Positions 11,801-21,709 of a stretch of DNA of 64,000 bases are shown in pieces. Position numbers and translations under genes: made by a program. The notes below the pieces were generated by a model that ran no database searches, was not told where the DNA came from, and saw only the letters and a list, made by a program, of their open reading frames with translations. The DNA is from Roridomyces roridus (Eukaryota > Basidiomycota > Agaricomycetes > Agaricales > Mycenaceae). The stretch is from the NCBI GenBank assembly GCA_029378245.1, contig JARKIF010000035.1:124001-188000 (forward strand). The letters are read 5' to 3'. The stretch's first letter is position 1, and every line of letters begins with the position of its first letter.

Positions 11801-11930
11801 AGCTGGAGGGTGTCGACGACCACGATGACGAAGCAGCAGCAGGGCCTGACGGCAGACGTCTTGGCTCTGAGCGCGAGGTGTGCCTCGAGGAATCGAGCGG
11901 CAAACGCTTCGATTCCTCTCGGCGATCCAT
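8820..11930 (-). CDS. Unknown 974-aa protein of the large transposon (left-end gene)
   Basis: Exons on the minus strand: 11930-11577, 11521-9953, 9873-9171, 9118-8820; introns of 50-79 bp; the sum is 975 codons. The first ~118 residues are Ser/Pro/Arg-rich and contain repeats of the type RRLP, encoded by copies of the element's hairpin motif. The middle has a conserved-looking block (CGYAASYRIKDELLRAVARS, then FIAMLAAIAMHFIILDGSV) and an acidic stretch (SYDSDEDETPNPPGWEDWF). The C-terminus holds SWWPQAGAFYNSDMNVGWW and WSPDCESWFQG. I recall similar proteins as abundant unnamed paralogs in mushroom genomes, usually near Plavaka-type transposases, but know of no biochemical function. Its place beside the left end and outward orientation mirror the transposase at the right end, so it may be a second transposition protein (inference). 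The 9874-9952 intron is the least certain splice. Confidence 0.75.
11743..11918 (-). repeat. Hairpin cluster 1: three copies inside the first exon of the 974-aa gene
   Basis: Read on the minus strand: GAGGAATCG-A-AGCG-TTTGC-CGCT-CGATTCCTC (11887-11918, 9-bp lower stem), an imperfect copy around 11835-11861, and AATCG-A-GGCG-TCTGC-CGCC-CGATT (11744-11767). Fields are lower stem, bulged A, upper stem, loop, upper stem, lower stem. All three are in frame and encode RLP-type tripeptides. Confidence 0.8.
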
Positions 11931-12075
11931 GTGTTCGTCAAGGAGGGTGAGTGGACTGAAAGAAAAGAGAATGGATGTGATAACGTGATGTGAATGATGT
12001 GGCAAGCGATGATCGGCCATCAGCGGACCATCGCTTGTCAATCATCGCTTCTCTCTCTCTCTCTTCTCTCATGTC

Positions 12076-12273
12076 CTGCGAGGCGTCTGCCGCCCGCAGT
12101 GCTCTGGGCTTTCTCTCCATGCCACTCTGTCCACACTGCGAGGCGTCTGCCGCCCGCAGCGCTCTGGGCTTTGGAGCTCTCGATGCCATCGTCCGTTGGC
12201 ATTGTCGGCATATCTTCGTGTCGATGATTGTCTAACTCTTTCGCTACTGCTACCAGGCGTTTGCCGCTGGTAG
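12076..12273 (+). repeat. Hairpin cluster 2: three plus-strand copies upstream of the 974-aa gene
   Basis: CTGCG-A-GGCG-TCTGC-CGCC-CGCAG occurs at 12076-12099 and again at 12136-12159 within a ~60-bp tandem duplication. A third copy is CTACC-A-GGCG-TTTGC-CGCT-GGTAG at 12250-12273, with one G-T wobble at the base of the upper stem. They point opposite to cluster 1. Confidence 0.8.
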
Positions 12274-12352
12274 AACATCTTTCGGCTTCGTCTTTTGCAC
12301 AAGGTTTCAGGCACACGAGAAGCGTATATTGAGCTGGTACTTAAGTAACTAA

Positions 12353-14506
12353 TTACATTGCCATACGCTCAGTTGCCGCCACAAACAACGCAAAGACCTC
12401 CTTCGACACCTTCAACTCCTTCACCTGCTTTGGGGAGAGCGAATTGAACCAGTTGCTATCGTACAAGCATCTGGGAAGACCCTTCGGAGCAGCTCTGTTG
12501 CCGGTGTCCTTGCTTCGTTCACGAACGGCGGACTTGGTCCCGTTATGAATATCCTCGAAACGCTGCTTCTGCATGTCCACCAAGCGCATTATCTTCGCAA
12601 TGTCGGGCTCGCGCCAGACACACAACAGGATCTGGAACGCCTTTACCTTTTGACCGCTAATGGTCTTGGGTATTTCTTCTTCCTCCGACATCCCGTCACT
12701 CTGGAGATGATCGAGCAACTCGAGTATGCGGTTCCACGTCGCAAGATCACTCGCACCCTCCGTCTCCTTCATCGCAATTACCGCCTCGGTGGTGTTGCGA
12801 CGAACCAAGAATTTCTGGCAACTTCATTTAGCCAGTGCGACCGTGAAGCAAAATTACTTACTCTTCTCTGTGCATTGATGGATTTGGAGTTCATGCGCCG
12901 CATAAACACCATGACCTTCCCGCGAGCAACCGCTTCGGCTTTCGTCTCAGCACGATCCTTGTCTGGCAACCATCTGGGCTGGAACAGCTTCCAATCCCCC
13001 CGGTATCGCTCCAACTGCTCCGAGAGGACGAACTCCAAAAACTCACGGTGAATTTCTCCCTTTCTAATGTACTGCATCCCTTTCTCATCCTCTTTGATAG
13101 CCGCATTGATAAGTCTTTCCATCTGGACTGCATTCCACGCGGAATCCAAGTAGCCCGTATTGAAGTCCCACTGCCAATGGGAAAGGGTTGCGTTCTCGGC
13201 CTCCGCAAAATCCTCGACCTGGCGCTCGGTCGCCGGCGAATGGAAGATGAAGTCGCTGCCCAACTCGACTTTAAACTTCTCAAATGTTACTCTGCGCAAC
13301 AAGGACTGTAACCTGTAAGTCTCTTTTTTGTTACAAGCCTGTTTGTTTCACTTACGTGTGTATGGAGGACAAGTTCTTTGGTCTCGGGCGCGCAGGCCTT
13401 CTTCATATCCGCCTTGGCGCTGGACTTGCGCGGGCGGGCTTTTGTGTTGACGGCCACCTGCACATTATCGTCCTGCAGTGCAAGCTTCAACACACCCATC
13501 AACTCGGTCAAGCCGACTACGTCCATTTCCATCTTTGCGGCAAAACGCTCAACAAGTGGATTCACCGGCACAACAGCCGGCTCCGCGGGACTCTCCGCTG
13601 GAAGCGGAGCGGGATTGAGTGCGAGAGTGGGGAGCAACTGTGCGGAAGGATCCTTTCCAAAAAGCTCGTTTGTGACGCGTCCACGACGCCGTATGGGCGT
13701 AGCCTTGGCTTTGGCACGCGCTGCTGCCTGGATCTGCAAGCGAAGATGATTGACTTCATCATCTTGCTTATGGACCTGCGCGCGAAGCTGGTGGAGCTCA
13801 ATATCACGCGCTTGCTATGCTCGTGTTAGAATGTTCACGAGTTAGACATTGATTTAAATACATACCATTGCTTGTTGCACTTGATACGCTTGCGCAGAAG
13901 CCTCGGCAGCCTGTCTCTGTGCGTTGTTCACTTGTTGCAACTACAAGATTGTCGTCAGCATACCACCTCATTTACTGTGCAAGGGAATTTACCAAGTTAC
14001 TCAGCCGTTCTTGGTCGTGCTGGATTTGCGCATGCAAGCCAGTCTCGTCGTAATCCATCCGCTCCATCTGCGCTTGACATTCAGCAATCTGCACCTGCAG
14101 TCGATGCACCTCCTCTTGACGGTCCTTGATAACGATTTCCGCCTGGGTGAGGAGCACACGAAGGTTTTCGTTGTCTTGAGCGGCCGCGCGGTTTTTGGCG
14201 CGGGCATCCCTGTGTTGCTCCTTGTAAAATTTCTCGTTCTCGCGAACCTGGTACAGATTCAGCATATCACAAAATTGAAACACACCACGTACCTCATCGA
14301 ACGCATTCCGGCCGGGACCACCAATAACCGTTCTCTTAGCGCGGGAACCTTCAGTATCGTCCGTCGTAACCCTGCGGCGCTGCTACAACCAATCAACATT
14401 AACAGAAGAAGCGCGCGTGAACAACAACATGTACAGGGGCCTGGTACGGTGTGTCTACGGGCGTGTCCACGGGTGGTGTGTCCATCGTCTTGTCGATGTT
14501 ACTCAT
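12353..14506 (-). CDS. Unknown 618-aa coiled-coil protein of the large transposon
   Basis: Seven exons, all joined in phase 0: 14506-14435, 14382-14293, 14247-13993, 13940-13866, 13814-13356, 13305-12862, 12814-12353. The start MSNIDKTMDTPPVDTPVD is followed by a basic stretch (QRRRVTTDD) and then a long coiled coil (about residues 55-175: QDNENLRVLLTQAEIVIKD, EVHRLQVQIAECQAQMERM) rich in Gln and Glu heptads. A basic linker (RAKAKATPIRRRGR) leads to a Pro/Ala region. The C-terminal third looks globular (WQWDFNTGYLDSAWNAVQ, HREFLEFVLSEQLERYRGDW) and ends with an acidic EEEEIPK and a Lys-rich tail. No catalytic motif is recognised. The clean phase-0 splicing and stop-free frame make the gene itself reliable. 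A structural or DNA-bridging partner of the transposase is one guess. Confidence 0.78.
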
Positions 14507-15333
14507 TGAAGATTGGTGCTGGCTGTTCCCGCGGCAGACGCGTGGAGCAGAAGTTGGAAGGGGGAGATGGAGAATTCTGGAGACGGACAGACGTTCTTTA
14601 TGAGGCTGCTTCAGTCATTGTACTCATTGTTGCTATTGTTTTCCGATGGAGAACGAGTAACAATCAAGCATCTCGTTATACAATAACAAGCGCATCCAAA
14701 CTGGGAGCTCTGTCCCAAGACGTTTGTATTCTGACGAAAATCAAAACCATACAATGAGGTAGTATCTAGATTGTTGTAAAGCTAACAGTAATATCACTGA
14801 ATTTCGAACGGCGACCTGTTCTTTGCGAGCGCACAATCTTATCTCCATGGCCAATGGATTGTCGGCCGATGATCTTTGGCATCGGCCGACGATCTTTCGC
14901 TTATCGTCTCGGTTTTTGCTTTGGTGGATTGGTTTCAGTGTTGCTTCTTATGTAATGCGCCTTGGTTCTATTCCGCCTTGGTGCATCCTTTTTCCTTTTT
15001 GAAAGTTTACTTTTGAACAAATCTGCTTCTATAGGAACTCTTCAAAATACCCTCAAAGGTGATCCCCATCATGAATCCGTGCCAGGTTGTGAATTGAGGC
15101 AGGTTAAACGGTGGGGGAACACCTTCCCATCAGTTTGATGTAACCCCACCTCCATTTCGTCGGCCGATGATATTTGACGTCGGCCGACGATCTTTCGCTT
15201 ATTGGCTCGGTCACTTTCAGGCTCAAAAACAATGAGTTTTATTGCAGCAAGGTTAAGTACATGTATCAGTAGCTACAGCGCCGTGTATTGGTAGGTACAA
15301 AACATGTAGTAGTGTAGCAAATACTACACTACT
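14507..15333. other. Upstream region of the coiled-coil gene with a 52-bp direct repeat
   Basis: Two copies of a 52-bp unit lie at 14861-14912 and 15159-15210. Each contains TCGGCCGAYGAT twice and ends TCTTTCGCTTAT..CTCGG. One degenerate hairpin core (GCGGCAGACGCG, 14531-14542) lacks pairing arms. No gene found. Confidence 0.6.
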
Positions 15334-16124
15334 TCAAGTCTTGCGGTTCTGAAAAGTAATGTGTCAGAGCAAACAACGACAGAATAATACGCGTACAGAG
15401 CGTAAGATCCTAGCGGCGGCCAGAGTTGCCTTCTCGTTCGCCTTCGTTTCTTTGGCAGCTGAATTCTTGCAAGTTCGGATCAGGACCTTCTCGAGAGGCC
15501 AATACTCGACAAACTTGTCGACAACGGGATACATGTGCAAGATCTGCAGACAATTAATGAGACCACATGCATAGGGAGCACGAGACTATACCTCAGCCAC
15601 AATCTCAGCCTTGGCGTTTGGATCCTGATCAGACAGTGACAAGCCGGGCTTGAACTTCTGGGCAATCAGGGCCTCGACGGCCCCCTGATGAAAGACGAGG
15701 ACAGAGTGAGATGAATAGTTTGAGAACCAGAAACCAAACCACTTACCTGGAATTCCGTCACAAACTCGGATGTCCACCCGGTTAGAATCCGAAAGTCCGC
15801 GTCCTTGACGTGGGAAGCGCCACCGAGCGGGACAAGGAGCGATATTTTCGAGAGGCTGAGGTCCTCAGAGTCATACTCTGGGCTGTTTGATCTTGAGAGT
15901 GGGCGCGAGAAAGCGACCTTCATGGGTGCACGCGCCTTGGGCGCGCTGTTCTTGAGCACGCTGGCTTTTGGCTCGACAGGTGGCAGAGAAGGGCTGTCGT
16001 CCAGATCCTCATGCATGAGAAGCTGAGGGAACCGTGGCTTGGCAAAGTCCGTGTGCGCGAGGGGAACAATGAGAGGGAGAGGCGGTTCTGCCACCTCAGC
16101 GACGAAGCTTGCGACCGAAGGCAT
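15334..16124 (-). CDS. Unknown 210-aa protein of the large transposon
   Basis: Exons 16124-15747, 15684-15592, 15543-15397 and 15348-15334 join in phase 0; the last holds only NRKT and the stop. The first ~85 residues are Pro/Ser-rich with a basic patch and SRPLSRSNSPEYDSEDLSL, which looks like a disordered phosphorylatable stretch. The second half looks folded: FRILTGWTSEFVTEFQ, LIAQKFKPGLSLSDQDPNAK, AEIVAEILHMYPVVDKFVEY and WPLEKVLIRTCKN, ending in a Lys/Ala-rich helix. No family recognised. It is divergent from the WD40 gene across a 217-bp shared promoter, so the two are probably co-regulated. Confidence 0.72.
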
Positions 16125-16341
16125 GGTCGGGGAGGGTGAAACGCGTTGGTGGAGAGTTTATCTCCGTTGGGCTGAAGGCGCAATTGTTCTTGATGCCTAC
16201 CTCCGCACCGACGTGCAACGTACACGAGCCTTTTGTGTTTATTGTATTTCGTCAAAGTCGCTGTTTATTGTATTTCGTCAAAGGAAAGGCGCCGAGTACT
16301 AGTATAATACAAGAAAGGCTCACCTTGTCCGCGTCAAAAGC
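16125..16341. promoter_or_regulatory. Shared bidirectional promoter with a tandem 25-bp repeat
   Basis: Only 217 bp separate the starts of two divergent element genes. TTTATTGTATTTCGTCAAAG occurs at 16238-16257 and again at 16263-16282, a 25-bp period, and is a candidate binding site. Confidence 0.5.
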
Positions 16342-17774
16342 ATGGATAACCACCCAGCAGATAAGAAGATCGACTATCGCCTCCAAGGCAAGCTTGTCGG
16401 CCATGCAGGTGCCATTTTCGCCCTCTCGGTGCGCGAAGACGGCAAATTTGCGGCCAGCGGCGGTATGGACCGTTTGCAGCCTCTTGCAGCCTCTTCCCTA
16501 TTAACGGGAGCACCCATCTAGGCACTGATGGTACCAAAGTCTGGGACTTGACAACGTTTCACAGCATTGCCGAGGTTCCAGCGGCGCCCGATATCCGAGG
16601 GGCCACGACATGCCTGAAGTGGATCAAGCGCGATGACGATGTGAGCGAAGCGATGGTGTACGGTTCCCAAACTGGGTATTTGGTTTGCTGGCAGCAAGAC
16701 GACATGGTGCGTGCCCATTGGACTTGAATACGACCGCGTCTCTTCTAATTGGTTTCGTCCAGCGCACCAAGGATGGCAAGACCGCTCGCTTCAAAGAGAT
16801 CTGGTGCCGCCAATTGAACGATCCCTCCGAGATAACCGGCATTGCGTTCGACGAATCGACTAATCGCCTCGCTGTGTGCCATCTTGGCGGGGTTTTTCAG
16901 ATCTACAGCTTGAGCGCGAAGATGGTCTTGAAGGAGGTGCTGTCGAAAAAGATCGCCAAGTGCACTCCCGCCGCTATTGCGTTTGGGGAGATGCACGGAA
17001 ACGAGCGCGAGCTGCTCATATTCGGCGTCCACTGTGGGCTTGTGTCAGTTTTTTTTGTACATTGTCCAGAGAGCAAATACTCACCCCAGTTTTCAGATAC
17101 ACGGTTCGTGGACTCGAGGTCTCCACCGCTGCCGAGGCATGGAACCTTGGGTGCAAAATGTAAGTTTGTGCTGTATTTCGGTTGTGTGGAATCTGATTAC
17201 CCTGCTCAATCCAGCTCGGCGGTCGCAGTAGACCATAGCAAGGGCATCATGTGCATCGACGATCCCTCCACCGGCGTGCATCTCTACCGCCTAAACGGAG
17301 CCGAACGCGAACTCCTGAACAGTTTTCCTGTTTGCGTTAAAAAGCGCCGCCGCGTCCGCCAGGTGGCGCTTGCGGATGCGGGTCGTGTCATTGTGAGCGG
17401 TAGCGACCATGGTACGGTCTACGTGCGGAGCCGTCGTGCTGGCAATTTGCTAGCCAAACTGCAAGTCGACACTGATGAGTTTGTCCAGACGGTGACGGTA
17501 AGTGTTCAACTCACTGCTGGTACGGGCTCATGGATTACAGGCATCCGACATCGCGGGCATTCCCACCATCTTCGCGGCCAAGTCGTGCGATATGAGTGGC
17601 AGCAACGACATTTTTGTCTATCTCCAGACAACGAAGACCACGCGTCGTTTTGTAGAGAAGATTGGCGCAATGTGCACCTCTCTTGTGTGGTATATAGTAG
17701 TATTCGCGGCGATGGCATTCGTATACGACAAACTGGGGGATTTAGCTACTTTGAAGTATCTTCTGCCTATGTAG
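16342..17774 (+). CDS. WD40-repeat protein with C-terminal membrane segment (transposon cargo)
   Basis: Six exons: 16342-16462, 16522-16706, 16763-17043, 17097-17159, 17215-17497, 17541-17774, giving 388 aa. The N-terminal repeat is clear: GKLVGHAGAIFALSVREDGK, then FAASGGTDGTKVWDL. Weaker blades follow (GATTCLKWIKRDDD, ITGIAFDESTNRLAVCHLGG, VRQVALADAGRVIVSGSDHG). The last exon ends in a hydrophobic run, SLVWYIVVFAAMAFVY (about residues 358-373), with a short polar tail, suggesting tail anchoring in a membrane. I recall closely similar WD40 proteins, usually without the anchor, as a large family in mushroom genomes. It is divergent from the 210-aa gene. Function inside a transposon is unknown; a captured host gene is possible. 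Confidence 0.78.
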
Positions 17775-17843
17775 TCTGTAACAAGGCGGCCAAAGTGTCC
17801 ATCCCAGTGAACGGCAGATGTAACGAATGCCTAAGATGTAACG

Positions 17844-17867
17844 ATCTCGACGGCAAACGTCTGAGAT
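17844..17867 (-). repeat. Single hairpin copy downstream of the WD40 gene
   Basis: On the minus strand: ATCTC-A-GACG-TTTGC-CGTC-GAGAT. It is ~70 bp past the WD40 stop. A half copy (CTCGACGGC without its partner) is at 17912-17920. Confidence 0.75.
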
Positions 17868-18188
17868 GACAGAGAATGAGAGGATGTGACAAAAATGAAA
17901 GATCAAGCAATCTCGACGGCATCAGCAACTTGACACCCTCTTTTCTGGGCACCTCGAGACTTTTTCTGGTGCTTTTTCCACTTTCGTCTTTTTCTGGCAC
18001 TTTCCGCTGGACTTTCCGTGGTCGAGATTTGCTTTCGACTCTTTTCGTCTTTTCGGTGCGGAACCAGCTGCAATTAAAAGTGGTCAAAAAAGCGAGTCCC
18101 AGTTCATGTAAATTACATAAACCGCTACCACTACTAAGTATGTTCAAAATGCAATTTCGTGCGCTTTATGATCTGCATAGCTGTTAAC

Positions 18189-18506
18189 TTAGAATGCGTT
18201 GAACACGTCAAGTGAGCGAGAAAAATTGAAGAACTTGTCCTTCCCAGCCACCCCAATAAGCTGCGCAGCCCACAAAACTGCGCCAAGGGATACCACTACC
18301 AGAGTCGACACCGCGGTACTTGAATTGAATAGGCGCACGCGGGCAGCATGGAGACCACGGAACCCGTCGGCATCTGCGTCATACTCGATGAAGACACAAT
18401 CATATTGGGGAGGTCTGCTGTACCATGATTTAACTGCCGGAACGCGTTCATGGATTCTAAAAGCAGGAGCGGCGAGGTTGAGTGTAATGAAGACATCGGA
18501 AGAAGA
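18189..18506 (-). CDS. 3' exon of an unknown element gene with C-terminal membrane segment
   Basis: The frame DVFITLNLAAPAFRIHERVP, VKSWYSRPPQYDCVFIEYD, GFRGLHAARVRLF runs to the stop at 18189-18191, after a good acceptor at 18507-18508. The phrase YDCVFI...GFRGLHAARV resembles, from memory, the C-terminal part of other Plavaka transposases, so this may be a captured or truncated piece. It is followed by a hydrophobic segment (TLVVVSLGAVLWAAQLIGVA) and the tail FFNFSRSLDVFNAF. Upstream exons, probably between 18550 and 18780, could not be joined with confidence, so the gene is partial here. Confidence 0.5.
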   Translation of the reverse strand, partial: SSSDVFITLNLAAPAFRIHERVPAVKSWYSRPPQYDCVFIEYDADADGFRGLHAARVRLFNSSTAVSTLVVVSLGAVLWAAQLIGVAGKDKFFNFSRSLDVFNAF

Positions 18507-18766
18507 CTGTCAAGAAGGGGAAATGGATTGTATGGCTCGATAGGGACATGTAGTAGATAGGATAGATATAGCGATATCTGGGCGTGTAAGCAGAGACAAA
18601 AAGACTGGAACTGTGGAACACAACCACTCACTGAGTCCACAGAATGCCAAGGGAATCACTTGTGGTGGACAGAAGCAGAGGCTGATTTATCAAACAGCGT
18701 TCAGGCGTAGAGCTACTAGAGGACGAGGCGGCGACGGGCGGACGGGATGGTGGTACGAGTCAACAG

Positions 18767-19500
18767 GTGGTGATGCTTGTCAGTAATCGTGTCATGGCGT
18801 TGCGGCCGCCCGCACACGTGGTGTTGTTGATGACTGAATTGGGATGGAAGACAACAAACGCCAACAATTCCCTCTTCTTTTCTCCCCTCATCTCGGACCG
18901 ACTCAGACTCTCCGTCCCTCCGCCTCGCTGGTTCAGACTCGGTACACTACCTCAGAATGGAAACCGGTGCGCATCCTCTAGCTGCCTGAGCTGTCAGAGT
19001 CTGACAATGACTCTTTCTTTGTAGACTCCATCCGCCGAGTGCTGTGTCCCGACGCTTAGCCCTTCCGGTCAATGGTGTGTACATACATCGGCTCCTGCAC
19101 AGTTCTCGCAACCTACTAATAAAGACCCTCGCAGGGTGACTAGACACATCGCTGCGCCGTCTGCGGCTGCTGCCGCATATGTCAGTATGTGTCATTCATA
19201 TCCCTCGTTTCCAGGCTGACGTACATCAGCTGGGCTTGCCCCGTCTCGGGACCGTAAGTCACTGGCTACCACGCAGTCGGCCTGGGCGGCGCGCCGCGCT
19301 ACGGCTCACTTGCCTCACATCTGTCCGCCAGCCGGTTAACACTACGGAGGTCATCCATTGGTGCACTCTGGTTGTTCCCCTGCCTCGGTATGTCTTCGTT
19401 CCGCCGCCGGATGATCCTCGGTCTGAGTTTTGACTCAGCAGTATGATCACGGGTCCCGCGCCGTTGTTGGATGTTACCCTACACCTTGTTCGCATTAAGT
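18767..19500 (+). other. Unresolved exons of a possible plus-strand element gene
   Basis: Several splice-like signals occur on the plus strand (GTGCGC at 18965, TTTGTAG at 19018-19024, GTAAGT at 19255, GTATGT at 19388). A possible exon chain encodes GLGGAPRYGSLASHLSASR and IGALWLFPCL. No full model without stops was found, so this is only a lead. Confidence 0.25.
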
Positions 19501-19838
19501 AGATTTGTACCTTCGATAGTGCTCCATCTAATATATTTCAATGTCTGCCCTCATTGGTGTATCATGAGCAGGGCAGCTTCTGGAGTGCTTTTTGCTACGA
19601 CCACACCGCTTTTCTGGGAGGAAAAAGCGCTTTTTTACGCAAACGGACCTAGCTTAAAAAAGTGGCTAGGTGCTTTTTCCTCTTTCGCACTTTTGCGTCT
19701 TTTTGGCTCGAAAAAAGCCAGAAAAGACGCAAAAGCTGAAGTTGTCAAGTTGCTGATGGGCAAACGTCTGAGATGGGTGAGAGAACAGTGCTCTTCTACC
19801 AAAGGAGTAAGGCAGCACGAGAAAGCAACTGATACCAA
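19501..19838. other. Hairpin-rich spacer inside the large element
   Basis: Around 19645-19740 are two inverted repeats: ACCTAGC/GCTAGGT around an A-rich loop, and a longer one pairing TTTTGCGTCTTTT with AAAAGACGCAAAA. A one-armed copy of the element hairpin (GGGCAAACGTCTGAGATG) is at 19758-19775. No gene. Confidence 0.5.
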
Positions 19839-19868
19839 ACCATCTCGACGGCAAACGTCTGAGATGGT
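19839..19868 (-). repeat. Single hairpin copy with 8-bp lower stem
   Basis: On the minus strand: ACCATCTC-A-GACG-TTTGC-CGTC-GAGATGGT. It lies ~230 bp beyond the stop of the 225-aa minus-strand gene. Confidence 0.8.
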
Positions 19869-20098
19869 GGAGGCTGAAGATGAGACGACGGTGTTGTCAC
19901 TGCTTTGACGATGATTTGTCAGCCATTGTGGGCACATGATGCCCGGGTTTTGGTACGTAGAAAGCGTCGTTTCATGGCAACACGAGCAGATTCGAGTCTG
20001 GATAATCAAGGAGGTTGTATTTAATTCCACTATACTACTACATAGACCGTGTACGCTATCACATGAATAATTGTGCCGTCTTCTCGAAGATCGAGTCT

Positions 20099-20975
20099 TC
20101 ATAACGCTACAACTCCACTGAGCTAAAGTAGACACGATGTAAACAGCCAGAAAAACTAACCGGAAGACAAGCAGACGTGTTTTGAGCACGAGCGTGTTGA
20201 GCGCCCACCTGCGCGTAGCCGTGAGGGCATAAGCGCACAGACTTGAAACCGTGCATACACCGGACAGAGTTGCGAGGGGAGTGAGTGAAGTGAGTGGATT
20301 GAGCAAAGCCGTGAGGGCAGCGGGGCTGTAACCGTTTTGAGTCTCGAGGCGTAGTGCAATCCGTTTGCAACTTACCGTGGGATGTGATTTATGTGAGGGA
20401 CGATCGCGCTTTTTTCTGGTGGAGGTGCGCGGCGAAGTTGATGGCGCAGAACGAGCAGAGTTTGAGGACGCAGTGGAAAGAGATGCGCCGAGATGGGATT
20501 GCGACGGCTGGCCGGCGTGCATGGGCATTGACGCATATTTTGAGACTATGGATGACCGAGATATTGATGATCGTGAATGCGAAGAAGACGTAAAGAGAGC
20601 CTGGCAGTAGGATTAGCAGCATGAAAAAAACAGTTTAACCATCGATACATACTTCGGAGAGCCGTATGTTTTCAAGCTTGGTGATGAGGCGCTGAACTCG
20701 TTCCTCACTCGAAGGAGACCACGCTGCAGAGCGAGAATGCTGGGCAATATACAACTGGAGGATGAGTTTGAGTAGGGAGAAAATACGGAAGTACAAACCT
20801 GCGCAGGCAGCCCATTGCTTTTTGAGAGGAGTAAAGTCGACTCCAGCATGGGAAGCAACGGACTTGCTGATTGTGTACGTCTCAATTGATAGGGATACTT
20901 GTAGGGATTGCTGAGAAGGTTTGGTGTGGTGGGAAGGGATTTTGAGCCACGGCGGTCGGAGGTCAAGCGCTTCAT
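20099..20975 (-). CDS. Unknown 225-aa Ser-rich protein with Cys-His motifs (transposon cargo)
   Basis: Five exons, all phase 0: 20975-20799, 20739-20653, 20600-20376, 20325-20161, 20122-20099. The start is basic (MKRLTSDRRGSKS). A short amphipathic stretch (SEERVQRLITKLENIRLSE) precedes a long Ser/Arg region (SRSSISRSSIVSKYASM, SARSAPSTSPRTSTRKKRDR). Near the end come repeated Cys-His phrases: CPHGFAQ, CMHGFKS, CPHGYAQ. These could bind a metal or may just reflect an internal repeat. No family recognised. A different choice at the third intron would give a hydrophobic C-terminus instead, so the last ~60 residues are less certain. Confidence 0.55.
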
Positions 20976-21219
20976 GACCGATACTTCAAGGATTGTAGCG
21001 GCTTAAAGAGGCTTGGCTCACAGCGCGCAAGTCGATAAGCCCGAGACGATAAGCGCAACACAATGGAGCACTTGAAACGGCTTGGCTCCCAGCGCGTTGG
21101 AACAATAAGCCTGCCAGTGAGACAAAAGACGGGCAAAGATCTATGGAAGCGAGTGTGTCGCAGTGGAGTAACGAGGTCACCGCAGCAGATGTCGGCCAGC
21201 AAAGGGGATGGGTACACAG

Positions 21220-21280
21220 CTCACAACGGCAGACATCTGTGAGTAGGTACCACGCTCACGACGGCAGACGTCTGTGAGCG
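21220..21280 (-). repeat. Hairpin cluster 3: two minus-strand copies
   Basis: On the minus strand: CGCTCAC-A-GACG-TCTGC-CGTC-GTGAGCG (21253-21280) and CTCAC-A-GATG-TCTGC-CGTT-GTGAG (21220-21243). The second has two G-T wobble pairs in the upper stem. They lie upstream of, and in sense with, the 225-aa gene. Confidence 0.82.
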
Positions 21281-21371
21281 CAGGTGGGGAGGACGAAGAG
21301 GGCGGTGGATGAGGCTGTGCAAAGCTGTGCCGTGGATCAAATTTCGTCAAGTCCACCACCACCAGCACACA

Positions 21372-21445
21372 CACCGGTGTCAGACGTTTGCCGTCGACAC
21401 CGGTGGTGCTGCAGATGCTTCTACAAGACGTTTGCCGTCTGTAGA
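21372..21445 (+). repeat. Hairpin cluster 4: two plus-strand copies
   Basis: CACCGGTGTC-A-GACG-TTTGC-CGTC-GACACCGGTG (21372-21405, 10-bp lower stem) and TCTACA-A-GACG-TTTGC-CGTC-TGTAGA (21420-21445). They face away from cluster 3 and lie upstream of, and in sense with, the 116-aa gene. Confidence 0.85.
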
Positions 21446-21614
21446 GCTCACCTCCCGCGCCGGCGCCCATCGCCGAGGGCTTATTGTTTCGCGGATCGTC
21501 GCTTGTCCAATTGTCGTATCTGTACCGTCTGTAGAGCTCACCTCCCGCGCCGGCGCCCATCGCCGAGGGCTTATTGTTTCGCGGAACGTCGCTTGTCCAA
21601 TTGTCGTATCTGTA
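21435..21614. repeat. 90-bp tandem duplication
   Basis: Two copies starting CCGTCTGTAGAGCTCACC (21435 and 21525) differ at one or two positions. The first copy begins inside the hairpin at 21420-21445, so the second copy carries only the right half of it. Confidence 0.8.
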
Positions 21615-21709
21615 TCCATCGAGGCTAGTCACTCTATGCTCCAAATGTACGCTTTCTATTGTTCCCAGCGCTTAAAACTCACTTGGCTTTGCAGATTGTC
21701 CGCATCGTT

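Noticed and set aside
8820..11930. TET/JBP oxygenase carried by the transposon, as in some fungal elements
   Set aside because: No HxD...H iron-binding pattern or oxygenase core was seen in any element gene.
14531..14542. Further hairpin copy inside the transposon
   Set aside because: The core is present but the flanks do not pair; counted only as a degenerate core.
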